Source: Effrenium voratum (lineage: Eukaryota; Sar; Dinophyceae; Suessiales; Symbiodiniaceae). Taken from it: a DNA stretch of 64,000 bases. The notes beneath the pieces are model-generated. The model was not told the DNA's origin and did no database searches. It was given only the letters and a program-made list of their open reading frames with translations. Location: positions 1,782,882 through 1,846,881 of the forward strand of contig CAUJNA010002779.1 in NCBI GenBank assembly GCA_963377175.1. Direction: 5' to 3'. This document shows, piece after piece, positions 41,846 to 52,549 of this stretch. The translations under genes and the position numbers were made by a program. Within the stretch, counting starts at the first letter, position 1, and every line of letters begins with the position of its first letter.

Positions 41846-43209
41846 AGGGATACCCGGTCATTCTTTGGCCGTGGATGTGCCGGACTGCTTGTAAAACTTG
41901 AACTTAATCAACATCAATTTAGGTGGGGAGTAGTGTACATGTGTACACCAACCTCTTGGAAGGGCATTCCTCATTCAACGTCATAGCCGTATGAATCTTC
42001 TGGAGGCTTTGCACACGTCCGCAAGTGCCACATGGAACATCCCAAATATCTGGCCACGAAGAAAGGCCAGACCAAGGAGAAAACTTGTCCCTTGTTTTCC
42101 CCTTAAGAGTTTAAAACAAATTTCACAGAAATTCGATCACTGTCAAAAAGCGAATCTCAGATTCTCCCCCTTTCGCCCTGAAAACGCACCGAACCCCACG
42201 CGAGCGACACGAGCCGAGCGAGCGCCGCACCCCGATGTTGATGCACTCACCGCCCATGTCTCGCGTGAGAAGAAGCTCTGCCTGGCGACACTTCTGAGGG
42301 GGGCGATGCACATGAGAAAAAATATGGGCACCTGTGTGCGTGTGTGCGTGCGTGCGTGCGTGTGTGTGTGTGTCAAGATGCATGCAAAAAACAACATGCT
42401 GAGATCCTTTCAGTGTTCTTTTTTTGTCAAAATGCATGGTTTAAAAAAAAAGAAAAAGTAACCCTCCCCCCAACACACACACACACCCCATAACTCACCC
42501 TCAAGTCCGGGCCAACCCCCCCCCACCCGTCTACCCAACATCTTGATGTCCTTTTAGTGCAACCCTTTTCACCAACCCCCCAAAACGGGTACCCCAAATC
42601 ACCCGCCATTTGCCTCAAAAAGTTGCAGTCCGAGCCGGATTCCTTGCTTCCCCTTCAAGCCACCCCGGAGGGACCCTCAAAGAACGCACCGATAAGGAGC
42701 TGCAAATATTGCTGCATGCCACAGTGCCTGTGCCGTGGTATACAGCAAAATAGCTTGCTGACTTGCCCGGACCTGGTCTGAAGCGTTCTCATTCATGCCC
42801 CGTGGACATGAAATTAGACGTCTGACTCAGGAAAAAAGTACCCTGCAGGTCACAGTAGGTGTTTGTTCTAAGTGTAAAATACCCGGGTAAAGTATGGTTG
42901 GGTAGGGGTGGCGCTCTCTAAAATATGAACGTCAAGACCCGCACACACACACACACACAAAGGCGTGACGACAAAGCAAGTCTAAGTATGAATTGCTTTG
43001 GCATGGCAGCAGCGGATATGCGCCCTGAATGCAGCAGCATGCAGCAGCTGATGTCCAGAAACCATTCTAAGTGCGTACCCAACAATAACCTTAACATCTA
43101 AATGGGACATGGACAAGTGTAGGCCGTTGCACCTCTAAAATTAATCGGGCAAGGAACGAACATACGTCAGTGACTGAACTTCCTGCGCTGCTGGCTGTTG
43201 CTCAGCAAA

Positions 43210-43725
43210 TCAGCAAGCAACTGTTTTGTGCTTCAAGATCTTCAAGCCACATCCGTGGGAGCAAATCAACAATATACGGTGAAGAGTGTGCACCATTGTG
43301 TAGCGAATTGCTGATGCAATTCTCTCTAGAGCCTTCTCTGCGTCTGCCAGGATAGGAGGCATGGGGTCTTTCATCAGCACAATATCAAAGTCCAAGTAGA
43401 GCACCTTGCTTCGCGGATGCTCGCTCGCCGGGGATGATTGCTGCAAAAACAAGCACAGTGAATTCGTACTTGCACACAGACGCACATCCTGCATGTGTAA
43501 TGACAAAGACTTAATAAGACACATATCATGTGCAAGGGATGTGCGTTGTTCAAGAAGGATCATGTCTCGCTTGGCCCCGACAAAATGTATGCGCGGCAAG
43601 AGATGCAACAAAAACGAAAAGCGACCAACAACGTCTTCGTAGCAAGACAACTCAACCCTCTCCATATTCACCAAAGACAATCGGCCTCGCCTACTCAGCG
43701 GTGTCCAACACGCAGCCACTGGCAC
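43210..43725 (-). CDS. Fragment of a glycosyltransferase-like gene
   Basis: The - strand segment around 43411-43320 reads VLYLDFDIVLMKDPMPPILA and continues DAEKALERI. This is the hydrophobic-DxD context of nucleotide-sugar glycosyltransferases (compare VLYLDxDxxxLxDP in putative nucleotide-diphospho-sugar transferases), where the Asp pair binds the metal and sugar nucleotide. A GCAAG|G acceptor lies just before it. An upstream part (YEDVVGRFSFLLHLLPRIHF, near 43650-43570) may be the preceding exon. Further - strand frames at 43715-43860 and 44280-44470 may be more 5' exons. The rest of the catalytic domain is not seen, so the gene is partial or its exons are too short to find by eye. Confidence 0.4.
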   Translation of the reverse strand: MPVAACWTPLSRRGRLSLVNMERVELSCYEDVVGRFSFLLHLLPRIHFVGAKRDMILLEQRTSLAHDMCLIKSLSLHMQDVRLCASTNSLCLFLQQSSPASEHPRSKVLYLDFDIVLMKDPMPPILADAEKALERIASAIRYTMVHTLHRILLICSHGCGLKILKHKTVAC

Positions 43726-43871
43726 TGGACATCTCTGAACGCAGCAACTTTACTTGCAGACAAAAATATCTGGCTGACCATGTGCTTCGCAGCCGAAATG
43801 GCCGAAGGCTCTACCGCGAAGCATCGGAATAGTGCCCAGCTGTGGCTGCTGGAGCTGTGAAACATTCTACG

Positions 43872-44003
43872 GGTTGATTCCCCATTCTTTTCAACCATCG
43901 TTATTAAAAAAAAAAAACAAAAAACGTTGTTTTCCCTGAGTTTCTTGAGGCTTTCTAGAAAGAAGAATCCCTGAAAGAATGGAAATGGAAGGTACCCCAT
44001 GAA
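43872..44003 (+). mobile_element. Short repeat family 6, copy 1
   Basis: TTGATTCCCCATTCTTTTCA at one end and GAATGGAAATGGAAGGTACC at the other, sharing both ends with 52194-52310. CCCATTCTTT and AAAGAATGG form an inverted pair. It lies between two possible - strand exons of the glycosyltransferase-like gene. Confidence 0.75.
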
Positions 44004-44279
44004 TCACCTGAACTGAAGCCGAAGCGCATCGAAACCACAATTGATGATTGCGGCCATGATGTGGAACTTGTTGGATGTCGTCTTCACGCCTCAGTTCTGC
44101 GTTTCTTGGGCGGCCCATGGTCATCATGCCCAAGCCACACTTGCCACCCGGGCTTTCAACATCGGAATGATGCGGAGAGCATCCTCGGAGCAACAAACTA
44201 GACACCAATCAGCATGGCTCAAGGGCGTCAAAAGGAAAATTCGTCACTACATGTCACTACACAGCGGAGGTGCCTGAAA

Positions 44280-44470
44280 GAGAGGCTCAAACCAATCGGA
44301 ATCGTTTGCGCCCACGGTCTTGTGCCCAAAGCCTTGTGCTGAGATCCCTTCAAACCCTGCAATCGCAGGTCCACCCTTTGCAAGTCTGCTGTCTGAAAGC
44401 CTGCGAAATTGGGCTGAATCTCCGGAAGGAAATCTGCACCATGGGCTGCCCAATCGTGGGCGTGAAAAAA
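44280..44470 (-). CDS. Possible exon, unknown product
   Basis: The - strand frame reads FFHAHDWAAHGADFLPEIQP and continues NFAGFQTADLQRVDLRL. The composition is protein-like. It could be a 5' exon of the glycosyltransferase-like gene at 43210-43725 (same strand, 0.6 kb upstream), but the join is not shown. Confidence 0.25.
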
Positions 44471-44556
44471 AGCCTGGGGAATCACACCTTGCGAAGCTCC
44501 CCCGCCACCCCGCAAATTGTTTATCATACCTTCTGGGAAGGAAGATCTTAGGATGC

Positions 44557-44662
44557 CCTCAGATCCCCCGCTAAAAGTTTAACTTTTAGTGGGTTAAAAA
44601 GAAACTACCCCTAAACACTAAAAGGCTAAACAGCTAAGGGGATGGCTAAGAGCCACCAAGTT
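44557..44662 (+). mobile_element. Short repeat family 4, copy 2
   Basis: CCTCAGATCCCCCGCTAAAA, AACTTTTAGTGGGTTAAAAA, then GGCTAAGAGCCACC. The inner TAAAAGTTTAACTTTTAG is a perfect small palindrome. Confidence 0.7.
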
Positions 44663-46700
44663 AGGATGCCAGGATCCCTTGATCGTCTCTCCTCACTCAC
44701 CGATCCCCGCCAGCTAGCCGCCTAGCCGAGCCGCTGCCTGCCACGCAAAGGTCTGGTAGGCTGTGGCTAGCTCTGCACGCCTGCCGCACGAAGAGCAAAC
44801 CGTTCCCCAAATCGGCAAAAACTTAACGCCGGCGAACTAAAACTGCAAAGACTGGGAATAGGCCATGTTACGTACCGTGCATTGACACAAGTCAAACGGA
44901 GGCTCCTCTCACCGTCACTCAATTTCATGCAGCTAAAGCAATTAACACGTTGCCGCATGTCCGGGGTTATAGCTGCAGGATACACAACGACTCTTCACAA
45001 ATGAGCCAGCATTGGCGATTCTTGTTTTTGCTGTCGCTTCTTGGCATATCTGACAGGACGTTGCTGTTGTGCGCTGATGGTCCGCCCACTTGCACCTGGC
45101 ATTCCAAAAATGCGGATCGAGCACTAAACAACCGGCTGTTTGTAAGGGATCGCCAGCCCGCTGTAGCCAGAGGGATAAGCCAGCATGCCTCAAACAACTC
45201 AAGGATCCTGGATACATTCTACCTGCTTCAAACTTGGGCCTGACGAGAGTTAAGGAAAGCTGCAGGACTGACAACAACCAACGGAATACCTGAAAGCTAC
45301 ACCGGCGAAGGCTATGTTCACAGCCATAGTCTATCTCGTCGTGGCCAGGCAAACCAAGCGCATTACAATGACCTCAATAACACCAAGGGCAGGTGCAAAT
45401 GGATTTCAGTATCAGCCGCGTGGAGGAAGCGCCTCCTTCAATTCCTGGCCATGCGTCCTAATGTAAGTGGGGCCTGAAAAATTGCCATTTAGGGCTGTCC
45501 CAAGCGTGTCGACGAATCACAATCCATAGCCCCTTGTGGGAAACCGCTATAACAAACAACCCCTGCCGACTGAGAATTGCCTTTGAACACCCGTGTTGCA
45601 AGACTGTAAGATGCGCCTGTCCCATTGTAAACGCAACAACGTGCCATGTTTGAACAAAGTGTTTCAGCTGTAAAACATTCTAAACCGACAAGCCTAAAAA
45701 GAATGCGGCAACATCGTGCCACATTGTACATAGACCAAGGCCTTTGTTTGCCTGACCTGTTTAGGGTTTAGTGTCCTGGCAAAGCTGCGGCTCGTTTTAC
45801 ATGGACCGGAAACTGTCTAATCGCAAGCGCGCAGCTCTCACAGAGCTTCGGGGTTCTCAGGGATGTAGGCCTCGCGCTCAAACGCTCGGGGCGGACTCGA
45901 TTCTGTTGTAGCCATCGACTTGTTGGGGGCCGAAACTGGTCAACTCGGCGACAAAAACAGAGTGGCCCATGCAAATGCACCCTCTTCTCCCCAGAAGCCG
46001 CTGGGCACTGGTCTAGTTGGGACCTAGCAAAAAAACACCACATTGGACATGCCCTTGCAACGACCGGATGCGCGGGCCCTGCGCCCATGGTCTGGCATTC
46101 TGAGCATTCTACATGTCACATCTCCACAAACCACGCCAACTAGGAACAGAATGCGAGCTATTGGGCCGCACCCTGTATGGCTGGAATTAGAGCAGCAACC
46201 CTGACGTCAGATTGGGCTATCAAAGCGGCAACAATACAACAGACTACACAATCATCTTCCCGCTGAATGCAACAGCTGGTCTTACAGCTCTAGAAGTGTG
46301 ATTCAATGCTTGTTTGTGTGTGTGTGTGTGTGTTGAATTGCTTGCCATCCGCGAACAATGAACTGTACTCAGTATGTCAAAAGAGCGCCTGCAGAGTGGA
46401 TTGCCTTAACGTGGATACGTCTGCGTGTCACGGGTCTAACTGCCTTAGAGACTGCAAGCAAAATGCAGCCAATGAATCTGCTTGGCTCTCAAGCTCCAGT
46501 GTTTCATCTTGGGCGAGATATGTGAAGGCCGGCGGACCACGGTGCCCGAAGCTGGTCCTTCTGCTCAGATCGAATCTCTGCGACATACAGCCGCCAAAGT
46601 TCACACAAGGGTGCCCAGAAGCCCACAATCTGATTGCACCACTGGAAGAAAACATAAGAAAACCATTGGTGCAAATCGGGCTTCTGGGCTTCCTCAAGAA
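44663..46700. other. No gene supported
   Basis: Only short frames. A - strand frame at 44942-45352 and another at 45768-46088 are open but lack protein-like composition or joins. Confidence 0.4.
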
Positions 46701-46706
46701 AAGACT

Positions 46707-46767
46707 CCTCAAATCGTTGACCCCACACCTGGAAGAGTACCATTGGTGAGGGGTCAACGATTTGAGG
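46707..46767. repeat. Perfect 18-bp inverted repeat (hairpin)
   Basis: CCTCAAATCGTTGACCCC at 46707-46724 and its exact reverse complement at 46750-46767, separated by 25 bases. It is not part of a repeat family found elsewhere in the window. Confidence 0.9.
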
Positions 46768-46934
46768 AACATGCAGCCCCGTGGCAAATCACTGCTGAAA
46801 ACCTCTTCGAAGCCGCGACATGGAAGCCTCCCTGCCTGAACTTCCTGACCTTCGCCCCAGCACCTCAGCGACAAGCCGCAAGAGAAGGCATTGGAACCGT
46901 CATTTGGGAGTGAAATTTAAATAATGCACCGTTT

Positions 46935-47012
46935 GGTGGACATCATTTAGGTGGGGATTCATGTCCACCAATCTCTTTTGAGATAGTTCCCAATTAAAAT
47001 TCATGGCCATTT
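46935..47012 (+). repeat. Short palindromic repeat family 3, copy 2
   Basis: GGTGGACATCATTTAGGTGG with inverted partner ATGTCCACCAATC and distal AAAATTCATGGCCATT. Confidence 0.65.
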
Positions 47013-47058
47013 GAACAACGGCAGCCTCACAAACACGCCTGAGTCCACGCAGAACTGC

Positions 47059-47970
47059 TCACCCAGGACCCCTTTGACATGCCAGCATACCTGTGCATTG
47101 CGAATCTCCAAGATACCCATGCGCTATCTGCCAGAACGCTATCTCCTGCCCTGTTTCCGTCTCACCCAAGGCAATCACTGGCATCATGCCCTGTGTGCAA
47201 GGCTTGTACATCAGGACGTCAAAAGTTTGGAAATATCCCACAACGTCTCACTACCCACATTGTCGGGTGGTCGGTGTGCGTGTGTGTGTGTGTGTATCTT
47301 TGTGTGCGTGTGTGCCTTTTTTTTGTTGGTGTGTGTGTGTCTGCCTATGTTTATGTTTGTGCTTGTGCGTGTGCCTGGTTGAACCGCAAGTCTCTCCAAG
47401 CAGCCTACTCATACCTCCAACCTTGAGTTCCATGGTTGCGCACATCTACCACTGGGATTCCTGTCCCCTGGACTACTTCCTCACTTTAAGGGCGACCCCC
47501 TTAATATCAAGGAAAGTAGCCCTAGAACCCAATTCTCCTTGTTGGCCCCTTTGCAGTCATAACACCTTCGTCTGACATGTCCAAGTGCCCAACTCAAAAC
47601 ACGTTAACAAGCCCACCGAAACCCGCGCCTGGATCCCTCCGGCGCTCACCCGACTTCCGGTGGTTTGGATTGGTTTGGTGGCTCAGGGACTCCCATCGAT
47701 CTACAAGAGCCAGGGCTTATCCCCAAGCCACCAATCCAAATTGAATTTGGTTCTCCCCAGAAAAAGATCCAGACTTTCCAAAATCTCAACGGCTGACAAC
47801 TCTCCTTTGAGCCCCAAAAGGTCGGTCAAGCACGTCAAGTCCTGTGCCAAGAGCATCTGGCCATGGCACAGGAACTCGATGCCATCGCCGAGACTTTCGT
47901 GATGGTACCAGTGCGTGCCCTCTTCCTCGTTCAAGAACTTGCGCCAGCCATTGCCTGGACATGACACAAT
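47059..47970 (-). CDS. Probable two-exon fragment of an unrecognised gene
   Basis: Two - strand frames have strongly protein-like sequence. 47970-47760 reads NEEEGTHWYHHESLGDGIEF and continues LCHGQMLLAQDLTCLTDLLG. 47241-47059 reads TFDVLMYKPCTQGMMPVIAL and continues GETETGQEIAFWQIAHGYLG. They are separated by a CA/TG-tract intron candidate. No family is recognised, and start and end are not defined. Confidence 0.35.
47277..47372. repeat. TG microsatellite
   Basis: Interrupted TG/TGCG tract between two possible - strand exons. Confidence 0.9.
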
Positions 47971-48099
47971 TTCTCACACAATTTTGCCAGCTCACACTCA
48001 AGAATGTCTGCGACGCAAATACCCACCCGCAGGGCAAGCACTCTTCAGCCTAGGCATGTTAATTTGAAGCAATCGGGTTTGTATTGGAGTTGCGGATGG

Positions 48100-49200
48100 G
48101 CAACACACAATTCATAAAAACAGAAGCATTGGCAGTGGCAAATGCAAAAAGTCAACTAACACCTTCATGATCAATGGCCTTGCTCGCTTATAGGTGGAAG
48201 GTTCAGCATGGAGTCAAATATTTTTTCCCACCTTAAGCTGCCCTGGCAGCCGCTGTTCAAACAAAAACATGTCAGCACTGCAACATCTTAGGCTTCAATA
48301 TAAATTCACCTTGACACAACCTTATCGGGGTTTCATATTTCTGGCCGATCTGCTGAAAAGTCTACCTAAAATTTTGCCTTTGCATTTGCATTTGCATTCC
48401 TTCGGCGTTTCCGATGATAAATTACGCTCTGAGCTGAGGCGCTGCATTGACACTGCGACCCCGCAAGCACCTCTAGCCTGACATAAAACATGAGATGATC
48501 TCGGATTCCCTGGCTGTCCTGTCGGCACGTGTCTCCAGTGCTGTCCAAGTCACCCTACCCCAAAGTTGCCAAACAAAGCACCCTGTTCAAAGGCCACAAA
48601 TACCACCGATCCCCAAAAAGGGTTGGTGTTCTCCTATGTTCTCCTAGTTTCCCTTTCAAAACCAAAGAAAAGCGGAGTCCGCCGTTTCGAGAAGCTGCCA
48701 TGTGCCCGCCGTGAGCCATTGCATTTCGGCCGCCTCCGTCCGGTCCCGGCGGCGCCGGCTTCTTCAGGTCCAGCGGCAGCGGCCTGACAAGCGAGATGGC
48801 CTCAGTGGGCTCACATTCGCGTAGCATATACATGTTACATGATGTACGTCTTAATGTATGTATGTATGTATGTATGTATATTATAATGTATAAGTCAAAG
48901 CAATTGAAACACATGTGTAAACCGACTTAGTAAAATATAAGAGGGAAGCCAGGGCTGGTCGCACAGTCACGTGGTGTGGTTGCAGGCTGCCAAGCCCTGG
49001 TGAATGAATGCCCGTCTGCCCGTCTCCTCCCGAACTCCCCAGCATCCATAGATCCAGTTTCAGCTTGTGTTTTACATATTTCAACGGTCTCAACAAAAAG
49101 CATCGCCCACCCCGACGCGCCTCTCTGTGGGAGGGATGGCCATGGGCTCAGGTCCTGTCCCGGTGCAAGGTCCACGAAGTCATGGCTTAAGGTGTCGCGT
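48100..49200. other. No gene supported
   Basis: Contains a TATG microsatellite at about 48855-48882 and a GC-rich patch at 48715-48790 that is open on the - strand (LVRPLPLDLKKPAPPGPDGG). That could be exonic, but no join was found. Confidence 0.4.
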
Positions 49201-49227
49201 TTTGAGACTTGTCATCTTGCATTTCCC

Positions 49228-49345
49228 GCCAAGGGAACTTGTTCCGAGGGAACTTTCTTCCAAGGGAACTTTCTTCCAAGGGAACCTGTTCCAAGGGAAC
49301 CTGTTCCAAGGGAACCTGTTCCAAGGGAACTTGTTCAAGACCTCA
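49228..49345 (+). repeat. 15-bp tandem repeat CCAAGGGAACCTGTT
   Basis: Seven to eight units of CCAAGGGAACYTGTT or CCAAGGGAACTTTCTT. Each contains a GAACCTGTTC-type imperfect palindrome across the unit junction. Confidence 0.95.
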
Positions 49346-49565
49346 CCTGGCTCATGGCTTCCCAACTTGGTCCCCCCCAAAACCCGCTTGGATCCGTCCT
49401 GGCTCGCTGGAGCGCGAGCGCGACCGCCGGGCGTGCCTTGCAGCAGGGAGAAATCGGGGGATCGGGGAGCCCCCGATCGGCGCCTTCAGGCGAATGGGAA
49501 ATGGGAAGAGAAATAGGAATGGGAACAGGGATGCTATGCAAAACACCTCATTGCAACTTGTAAAT

Positions 49566-49650
49566 GGCGGGCTCCCTTGATTTTGGTGGAAAAAGCCATG
49601 TTTCAAATGGGCAGAAGGTATCTTTTGAGCAGCCCGGGGGAATATGTTTC
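49566..49650 (+). mobile_element. Short repeat family 5, partial copy
   Basis: GATTTTGGTGGAAAAAGCCA then TGTTTCAAATGGGCA and GTATCTTTTGAGCAGCCC. Homologous to 51287-51397 and 60751-60861 but lacking their left part. Confidence 0.7.
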
Positions 49651-50652
49651 ACTTTTAGCCACCAGGGGAAGATCAATGGGAATGCTCCGAGCCCCAAGCC
49701 CGCAAAGCCAAGGCGAGGAATTTCCAGGAATGGAAGGGGTGTCATTGCTGTGAGATTCTTGAAATCGTGGCTCAAATAGGAAACCACCCTTTTTTGGAAG
49801 TCTGTGAACCCCTCGGAATGTTCACTCAAAGGCTTTGACCCAAACTCGGGTGAAAGAATTGGGCTGTGGCGGCACCGTAGCCTCTCAAAGCGCTGTTGAA
49901 AGATGTTGCATCAAGATGCCAAGTAGCCAGCGGGCAATAAGAAGGGCTCTGAGTATATCGAAAGTTTTGGTTAGTCTCAGTGATTGTCTTGAAACGGGTC
50001 GTAAGCTGGGGTTGCCCGAATTGCATTGCCTGGATTTCAGTCGCCCTGCCAGTGACCCGGTGCGTCCTGCTACCCGATCGCTCGCTGCTGGCATGCCCTC
50101 GGCGGCCTGCGTTGCGGGAAGCTGCAGGGTGGACTCCTTGCCTCACTGCAAAACAAACCAGCATGATCACTCCGAACATAGATGTTCGGGGACTGAACAA
50201 ATGATCATCAGGACATGGGTGGCTGGGCGCATGAAAGCAGTTTGCTAGCCCCTGGCCTGGTCGTTTAATCTTTCCAAGCCAAGTGATCGCAGTCAGATCT
50301 TGGTTTTCCAGCTCTGTGTTAGCGTCTCAGCCAATGATGCCGCTGTTCTCCTGGCTGGTTCTAAGGCCGTGCCCCAGTGAAATAGTGTCGCTTCTTCAAG
50401 AACATCACCGGCTCGCATTCGAGAGATTTCAAAAGAGTATCAGCCTCAGTAGCTGCTAAGCAAGCAGACCTTTTGTGTGAAGGTTTGCAATCGACAGATT
50501 TGTTTGAGTGGATGGACATTTGTTCAGATTCCTCAAGTGCCCGTGCATGCACGCAAAGGCAGGGCATTGGCAGAATAAAACACGTTTCTGCGCGCATGTG
50601 TTGGACGCTCGACGCATAGACTCTGCGCAAGAAGACATGAACGTCTGCTTGA

Positions 50653-51150
50653 ATGAATGAATGAATGAATGAATGAATGAATGAATGAATGAATGAATGA
50701 ATGAATGAATGAATGGATGGATGGATGGATGAATGAATGAAAGAACGAACGAACGAATGAATGAATGCATGAATGAAATAATGAAATAATGACAGAATGA
50801 ACGAATGAAATAATAAAACAATGAAATAATGAACGAATGAATGAATGAATGAATGAATGAATGAATGAATGAATGAATGAATGAATGAATGAATGAATGA
50901 ATGAATGAATGAATGAATGAATGAATGAATGAATTAATTAATGAATGAATGAATGACTGACTGACTGACTGACTGACTGACTGAATGAATGAATGAAATG
51001 ACTGAATGAAATTACTGACTGACTGACTGACTGACTGACTGACTGACTGACTGACTGACTGACTGAATGAATGAATGAATGGATGGCTGGATGGATGAAT
51101 GATGTACTGAATGAATGAATGGATGAAATAATGAATGAATGAAATGTGTT
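50653..51150. repeat. GAAT array with GACT and GGAT blocks
   Basis: About 500 bp of mainly GAAT units with two GACT blocks (near 50954-50985 and 51010-51065) and GGAT patches. It yields Ser/His/Phe- and Ser/Val/Gln-rich shadow frames. Confidence 0.97.
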
Positions 51151-51286
51151 GGATGCAACGAGCGGTGAAGCAGAAGGTGTTCATCACACAGTGCGCATCG
51201 ACACACGCACATCAACTCGTCCGAACACCAACCCCTGACCAGGCAGAGAAGAAGCACAGAGTGATGATGCCAGTCCGCGTGGCGAA

Positions 51287-51397
51287 GAACATTATACACC
51301 TGAACATTGCCTTGTCAATGATGGTTTCCCTCTATTTTGGTGGAAACAGCCATGTTTCAAATGGTTTCAACATGTATCTTTTAAGGAGCCCTGTTGA
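51287..51397 (+). mobile_element. Short repeat family 5, copy 2
   Basis: ACATTATACACCTGAACATT to ATGTATCTTTTAAGGAGCCC, about 111 bp, nearly co-linear with 60751-60861. Confidence 0.8.
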
Positions 51398-51958
51398 AGA
51401 CGGGGATGAACCCAGCGCTGTGTGGTTCGTACATTGTATCCAAGGCCAGTCTGGCGAGCTTGGAACCTAGGCCGAGCGCTTGATGGTAGGGGCCGTGTGC
51501 ACTCGGAACGCCCAACTTTCTTTGGGTTTGTTATGAAGCTGCTCGTGAAGCGCATCAAGCGGAGACCCGGACTCGCTATGCATGGTTTCGCTTGACTGCA
51601 AACACCTTGGAGAAAGCCACGACATCCTGATCCTTCTCAAACAAATGCGCTGTTGATTTGGGGGGGGTAAGGTTGACCGTCAATATATTTGGGGACGCCC
51701 AACCGTTGGCTTTCCTGGGCGGTTTGCCTTTAAACCTACCTTAGAAGGACATGTGTACAACTCATTTGTTGGCCAAACCACTGGCGCATACCAGAACAGG
51801 CAGGAAAGTGTTCTGAGCATCCTGCTGCAAATCAACTTGGCGATCCCAGTAAAACAACTCAGACTGGCCAACGCGGTTGCCAGTATCCCGCGCATTGACA
51901 TGCGATTGAACTGTTCTCTGCCAGCTTGCCCGATGCCAAAGGAACAAAGGCAAACTTC

Positions 51959-52073
51959 GCCATGGGTCAAAAGCCCGGTTAGCCCCCAGTGAACATCCCA
52001 ATCCCCACTAAAATAGACTAAAATTGGTGGTGCACCAACCCCAAAATGGTACCATTGGTTTTGACCCACAGCC
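51959..52073 (+). mobile_element. MITE family 2, copy 1
   Basis: CCATGGGTCAAAAGCC start and GGTACCATTGGTTTTGACCC-ACAGCC end, with inner CAGTGAACATCCCAATCCCC and TGGTGCACCA. The ends are inverted repeats of GGGTCAAAA. Confidence 0.8.
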
Positions 52074-52193
52074 ACTTCATGAACAATATTAAAACCCTCG
52101 ATAGCACAATGTTGAACTCTTACAAACGCCTGTGGGGGTTCTCAAGGAATCAATGCCCCAAAAGCCAACCCTGAATCAAACACATATCTAGGT

Positions 52194-52310
52194 GTTGATT
52201 CCCCATTCTTTGCAACCATCGATATTGTTACAAACCTGATGTTTTCCATGAGTTTTTAATGGTTTCCTGAAAAGAAGGATCCCTGGAAAGAATGGAAATG
52301 GAAGGTACCC
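52194..52310 (+). mobile_element. Short repeat family 6, copy 2
   Basis: TTGATTCCCCATTCTTTGCA to AAAGAATGGAAATGGAAGGT ACCC, clearly homologous to 43872-44003 over its length. Confidence 0.75.
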
Positions 52311-52433
52311 GAACATGCGCCAAACCGTTTGTCTCGCCTCTGCGCTCTCTATGTCGCCGCGGATGTCGCTCTGTCGCACCTGGCGCGGGTAACTGGGATG
52401 CTTGCTAGAAGGGAATCCGGGCTGAACTCAAAT

Positions 52434-52546
52434 GGCCATGGGTCAAAACCCTGTACCCCCAGTGAACATCCCAATCCCCACTAAAATAAACTAAAATGGG
52501 TGGTGCACCTATCCCAAATTAGTACCATTGGTTTTGAACCATGGCC
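52434..52546 (+). mobile_element. MITE family 2, copy 2
   Basis: GGCCATGGGTCAAAACCC to TTTTGAACCATGGCC, with the same inner CAGTGAACATCCCAATCCCC. The very ends (GGCCATGG / CCATGGCC) are perfectly inverted. It is only 360 bp from copy 1. Confidence 0.85.
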
Positions 52547-52549
52547 AAA

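Noticed and set aside
44212..44222. ATGGCTCAAG as a second spliced-leader relic
   Set aside because: Only nine to ten bases match, and there is no downstream processed ORF; a chance match is likely.
50456..51187. Ser/His/Phe/Ile-rich frames (SFIHSFIHS) resembling a repeat protein
   Set aside because: The GAAT array accounts for the sequence, and tetranucleotide repeats cycle through all frames without stops here.
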